Shown here: one piece after another, positions 60,010-64,000 of the stretch
How the letters are laid out: each line of letters begins with the position of its first letter
Numbering within the stretch: the stretch's first letter is position 1
Assembly (NCBI GenBank): GCA_022478985.1
Contig: JAKSZP010008019.1
Span: 1-64,000, forward strand
Origin: Massospora cicadina
Lineage: Eukaryota > Entomophthoromycota > Entomophthoromycetes > Entomophthorales > Entomophthoraceae
Reading direction: 5' to 3'
Length of the DNA stretch: 64,000 nt
The notes under the pieces: model-generated
Told to the model about the DNA's origin: nothing
The model's database searches: none
What the model saw: only the letters and a program-made list of their open reading frames with translations
Made by a program: the position numbers and the translations under genes

Positions 60010-62300
60010 GTGACACATAACCAACATATCAAGAGTGCTTGCAACAGCCCATACAAGCTTTTCTTAGATATTGACTAACCCAGATTCTATCAGATGTAGT
60101 ACCATTGTTATCACCACGTTATTCAGATGCTGGGTTCTATATCAGAGAAGTCACATGCAAAGGAAGTACTAGGCTTCCTTTAAAGATTCTCATTTACCCC
60201 ATTTTAGCTCAAACTACTACAAGGCGCTGCTAATATTATGTGGGAGTACACCCTTATGGGTGACAGGTATGGAAGTATTGGTCCATAAAAATGGTTCCAG
60301 CGCTGTAAAAATAAACTCAGTACTGAAAGCAACCAAGCCATGCTTCCCATACAGGATTATCAGAGTTGTTTTCTAAAATAAAGGCAATTAAGTTGAGTAT
60401 ATGACTTGTCTTCATTGCAACATCAATAATTGATTTTCTTTAAAAACCTTGAAATTGAGGGCGTATGGTACTTAAAGCCGCGTAATTCCCCTCATTAATA
60501 ACTCTCAGTCTCTATGTAAACTGTTAAATCTTCTTTAAAGTACTCAAAATCGCATTTGTAGATGTTCTGACTATAAGGTATTTGACTTAAGATTTGGGCG
60601 AGAGGGGTCTTTTCTGTGTATATAAATTGATATGATGAATCCTGTTTCTGTTCTCTTGGGTGCCTCTGCTGATGGTAGCAATTACAGTGACAAACAGAGA
60701 GATGGCCAATACAGATAGTGAGACAGATGGTTTGTCCCCTCAATAGGACTAAGCGTATTAATCACTGGAGGTAAAATTGTTTATAGGTTTATTAATGGAA
60801 ATCAAGATATCTAAATTGATAAGACTTTAATTTAGAGTAATACTAAGATAACTCAGAACTTTAATACTAACAGATCAATTGGTATTTATAATTACATTTG
60901 GGGGGAATTTTGAAAAGATACTAAATGACAACACCTATTCACCTAGGCGCCAGGGACAATTCAGCACTATTCTCAGTGTTTTCATGTTTTTTTACTATTA
61001 TAATAGGCTTTTACAACCTCATCATGTGACAACTCAGATTTAAGCTTTATGTAATGTTCTAACAAATAAAAATTCTTTCCATTTTCACCTAAGGTATCCT
61101 AAGTTGCGTTTTTAAGCTGAAAATACTTTTAGGAAGTTGATCATTCATGTGAAAGCATCTTATTCTACTTCTGAAAGCTAACGCATTTACATCAAGATAC
61201 TTCACTTAAGTTCATACCATTGATTATACTTTTTGCTTCACTGCTAATATCTTTAGTCTTACAAAAATATGATCATCAGGGCTATAGTGATAAAGATCTT
61301 ATGTTGTTTTAAGTTTTTTGTTAATAAAGAACTCAAATTGGGGGGAGATGGCAGCCGCTCATTTCTTATTATGGTATTATAAAGTCTGCAACCTTGGTCA
61401 GTGGTAAGGCACATGCATCATTACCCTTTTTGACTAAAAGGGCATGCTGTTCTATACAGCTTCATGGCCAAATCTGAAATGCTTACAACATGAGTGTGGT
61501 AGGATAAAAAAGGGACGCCAGACTTGAATCAAATCTAAAGAAAAGAGTTAAGTGTAAAATAAAGAAACTGTAATGTTTTTTATTAAACGGTTAAATTAGT
61601 GCTCTCAAACAAACCACTAACAAATATGCAAGTGGTACAGGAGCATAAAAGGATAGTTGGAGGAAATGTCTAAAGTTTTGGATAACCATGAGATAGTTCT
61701 ACCAGGTAAGGCCTAAGGGTTATATGTGGAGTTTTTCCAAACAAGTTTAATTTTTGTCCTGCGGATAGCCTAAGAACCCTCTTAGTATGACCTGTTTTAT
61801 AAGAAAGTATATTTAATCTAGTTATATGCGCACAATTAATTTAAAACTAGTGTAAACTCATTGTTTGTATAAGCATATATTGTTTTATTATTTGTCAAGC
61901 TAAAAATAAGTTCCCTTGCAGGTTGTACCTTGATATGTAGCAAGCTAATCAGTATTAGCAATATAGTAATTTAGAATTAATTAAGTTTTCTGAATGAGAA
62001 ATACCAGTTTATTAGTTTAAAATCTAATATCAATAAACAAGATATTTTAAAAAACATAACTTTATCATATTTCTAAGAAATATATATTTATTACCTCGTT
62101 TCAATATCTCACTGTCACATTCTCTTGTACCAAACTATATAAAACTTTCCTGTTGCCTAATGACAAGTAGGTAATCATGTCAGACCGACCTATCCAATAT
62201 CAAGTGTATTTGCTCTTGTTTTATTTTATAAATATGTCAAATATGACAACATCTTTAATTCTCATGTCTGGTAGCACTACATACTTGCTACATTTGTTGT
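60010..62300. other. Unclassified AT-rich stretch
   Basis: No convincing frame or domain. The first ~350 bases have weak coding-like pieces on the plus strand (SPRYSDAGFYIREVTCKGST). Near 61390-61470 a tRNA-like A-box (TTGGTCAGTGGTAAGGC) is followed by GCTGTTCTATACAGC, possibly a worn tRNA-like repeat. The remainder is AT-rich and unassigned. Confidence 0.3.
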
Positions 62301-64000
62301 CATAAGAACTTATTATTATGCTCTTTAATAGTTTAATGTTTGGAACTTTCTTTTACCGCTCAAAGTCACTTTTGAGCAATTTTAAATTTAAAGTTTTATT
62401 TATCCACAGCCATCTGCCCAAACCTATTCTTTGATGTCCTTGGCTCCGCCGCCTACCACCCCAGTGTGGGGCAGCAGTGCACCCCCACCTAATGTTTTCT
62501 GCCTCACGGGCAAGCGCGTTCAGATGGGCTCAAACAGCCCACCCACTGCTTCCAACCATTTTGTCCCCCCACGAGACTTCGCGCTCCACCTGGCGCGCGT
62601 CCACCCTTCTCGCCCCCATCCTCTCGCCCTCCCTCGCTCTGCCATTCGCTATTGCCTCAGAGTGGACTATGGGCGTTTGTTCCCATATGCTGATAAGGCA
62701 ATTATTGAGCTAGCCACTGCGGCCTTTGCGCCAGCTGGCTTTATAGACTTCCGCCCTTTTAAGGGCTACTTTGACGTTGGGTTCCAATCTGAGGAGGATG
62801 CTGAAGCGGCAGCACAAACTCCTCTAATTTATAAAAAAACCCCATTCTCACAACCCGTACTCGCCTCCCTTCAGACATCATACTGGTGGTATCCTTTGCA
62901 AATCTCCCATCCCACCTTCCACCCCAGGTTTTGTATGACCAGTTGGTCGCGGGGCTCATGGCTTATGACACTCAGCCCAACCTCATCTTTGCCATTCCAT
63001 CTGGTGCAGAGCGCCTTGCTGCTCCTCGGGCAACAGCCACCATCATACCACACCACCCTACCATAGCCCAACAAATCCCACCCCGCGCTAGTGTGGCTGC
63101 AGCGCCTGATCATTTCTTTTGGGCTCAGGTTGATAATGGTAGGCAGATTTGTTCCCTCTGCTTTGGCCTTGACCATGAAAAAAGAGCGTGCCCTCAGGCC
63201 AAGTCCGCTGCTGTGGCTTCTGAGCCTCCTTCTGGAGGTTCAGTATAGTGCGCTTTGCTGCCCCCTCCCACCCTCCAATCTCATTCAGTGGGCCCACATG
63301 GAAAATCAGCCCCCCCAAAACCTCCAGCTTCACTCTCCCACCTAAATCTACCCCAGCCAATCAGAGCAATGCTTGGACCACCATTGGCACCCAAGCAGCT
63401 TCCCATTTGCCCAATCTCACCCACCCAAATTCGAACACCACTATTCCAGTGAACCAAAATCCATGGGATCTATTGGCTGAAACTGACGAATCAGGTAATG
63501 TCCTCATTAGTAAGCATACAGGTCAACCTCTCCACCAAGGTGATTATGGTCGGGCAGAATTTTTCCTTCCTGACTTTGATGAAACCCCTACTCCTTGCCA
63601 TTTTGCTCCTCTGCCCAATACAGCCCCCTTCCAAAGTGATCACCAGCTCGCCTTAGCTGCAATGGCCTCTCCTCATTGCCTGAAACTACGCACCATGGTG
63701 GCCCAGTTAGTGGCTCAGCTCCAGCATGGCCTGCCCACCCTCTTCTTCCCCCCTGACTTCCCTGAATCTCCCTGCAGTGACATCTTGAAACTATTCGATG
63801 TTGCTGAAGTTGCTGTTATGAATGTCACAACAATTGCTTCATTCAACCCCTCAGCCAAAATCACCCGCCACAGTATCTCCCTTTTCACCCAACTTCCTGA
63901 AGCCCGCAAAGAAGCTGAAGTTCTCCTCGCAGCTTTTGTTGAAACACTTTCCCATCATTATCTTGATGCGGAAGAGGAAAACTCCTACTACGCTGACCTC
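62300..64000 (+). mobile_element. LINE-D: 5' part of a young L1-type element, continues past the window
   Basis: 5' UTR (to 62433) and ORF1; ORF2 lies beyond the window. It is visibly GC-richer and keeps CpG sites that its relative LINE-D' (9750-10875) has lost, so it is much younger. A perfect hairpin, GCTCAAA (62358-62364) with TTTGAGC (62371-62377), lies in the 5' UTR and is partly kept in LINE-D'. The 5' end is uncertain; similarity to LINE-D' reaches back to about 62310. Confidence 0.85.
62434..64000 (+). pseudogene. LINE-D ORF1 (RRM-like and CCHC RNA-binding protein), two frameshifts, partial
   Basis: The ATG at 62434 opens MSLAPPPTTPVWGSSAPPPN. The middle, FDVGFQSEEDAEAAAQTPLI, matches the RRM-like block of other LINE ORF1s. 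At an A7 run (62833-62839) one base is missing relative to LINE-D', shifting into the frame SDIILVVSFANLP, which carries a complete knuckle C-SL-C-FGLD-H-EKRA-C near 63150-63195. A second shift near 63225-63245 leads into a frame open from 63224 to the window end (WDLLAETDESGNVL, AEFFLPDFDETPTP, and a long helical C-terminus). It binds LINE RNA. The shifts could be real or assembly errors. Confidence 0.85.

Overview
The window is eukaryotic, AT-rich and made almost entirely of decayed retrotransposons. I see no host gene, rRNA or intact tRNA gene. LTR retrotransposons of the Ty3/gypsy type (five with both LTRs, plus fragments) and several copies of two LINE families cover most of the 64 kb. 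LINE RT phrases such as NWRPISLTNTDTK, CCHC Gag-like knuckles and gypsy LTRs of 0.36-1.2 kb suggest a large, repeat-rich genome. An early-diverging fungus with an expanded genome (for example Entomophthoromycotina) is my best guess, with low confidence. All coding regions carry many stops and frameshifts, so I call them pseudogenes.

Layout, left to right: Ty3-1 (+, <1-5735) sits inside a minus-strand LINE copy, LINE-C (5736-9535). A plus-strand 5' piece of a second LINE family, LINE-D' (about 9750-10875), follows and is interrupted by a short minus-strand 3' end of the first family, LINE-A'' (about 10876-11410). A near full-length LINE-A (+, about 11732-16999) has ORF1 with a CCHC knuckle, an apurinic-type endonuclease and an RT. 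The stretch 17.0-23.0 kb is strongly decayed and only partly interpretable.

Ty3-3 (-, 23042-39346) carries a second element, Ty3-2 (-, 27495-35445), nested in its pol gene. Ty3-3 is the oddest element here. Its RT/RNase H/integrase module is bracketed by two same-orientation arrays of hairpin-forming repeats, and it carries an unrecognised coding-like stretch on the opposite strand between pol and its 3' LTR. One LTR of Ty3-2 carries a 22-bp poly(A)-tailed micro-insertion flanked by a 15-bp target duplication, and the sister LTR preserves the empty site.

After an unclassified stretch (39.3-42.0 kb) comes a tRNA-derived SINE (-, 42030-42305) with a perfect 17-bp target-site duplication. Its 3' tail resembles that of LINE-A, suggesting a SINE/LINE mobilisation pair. 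Ty3-4 (-, 42517-50608) has an LTR-like insertion in one LTR. Fragments of a further minus-strand element lie at 50.6-53.0 kb. Ty3-5 (+, 53036-60009) follows. The window ends in the 5' part of LINE-D (+, from about 62300), the least decayed and most GC-rich sequence here, whose ORF1 runs off the end.

Working together: the LINE-A machinery is the likely source of target-primed insertions (LINE copies, SINE, micro-insertion). The Ty3 elements represent successive waves; the nesting shows Ty3-2 is younger than Ty3-3 and Ty3-1 is younger than LINE-C.
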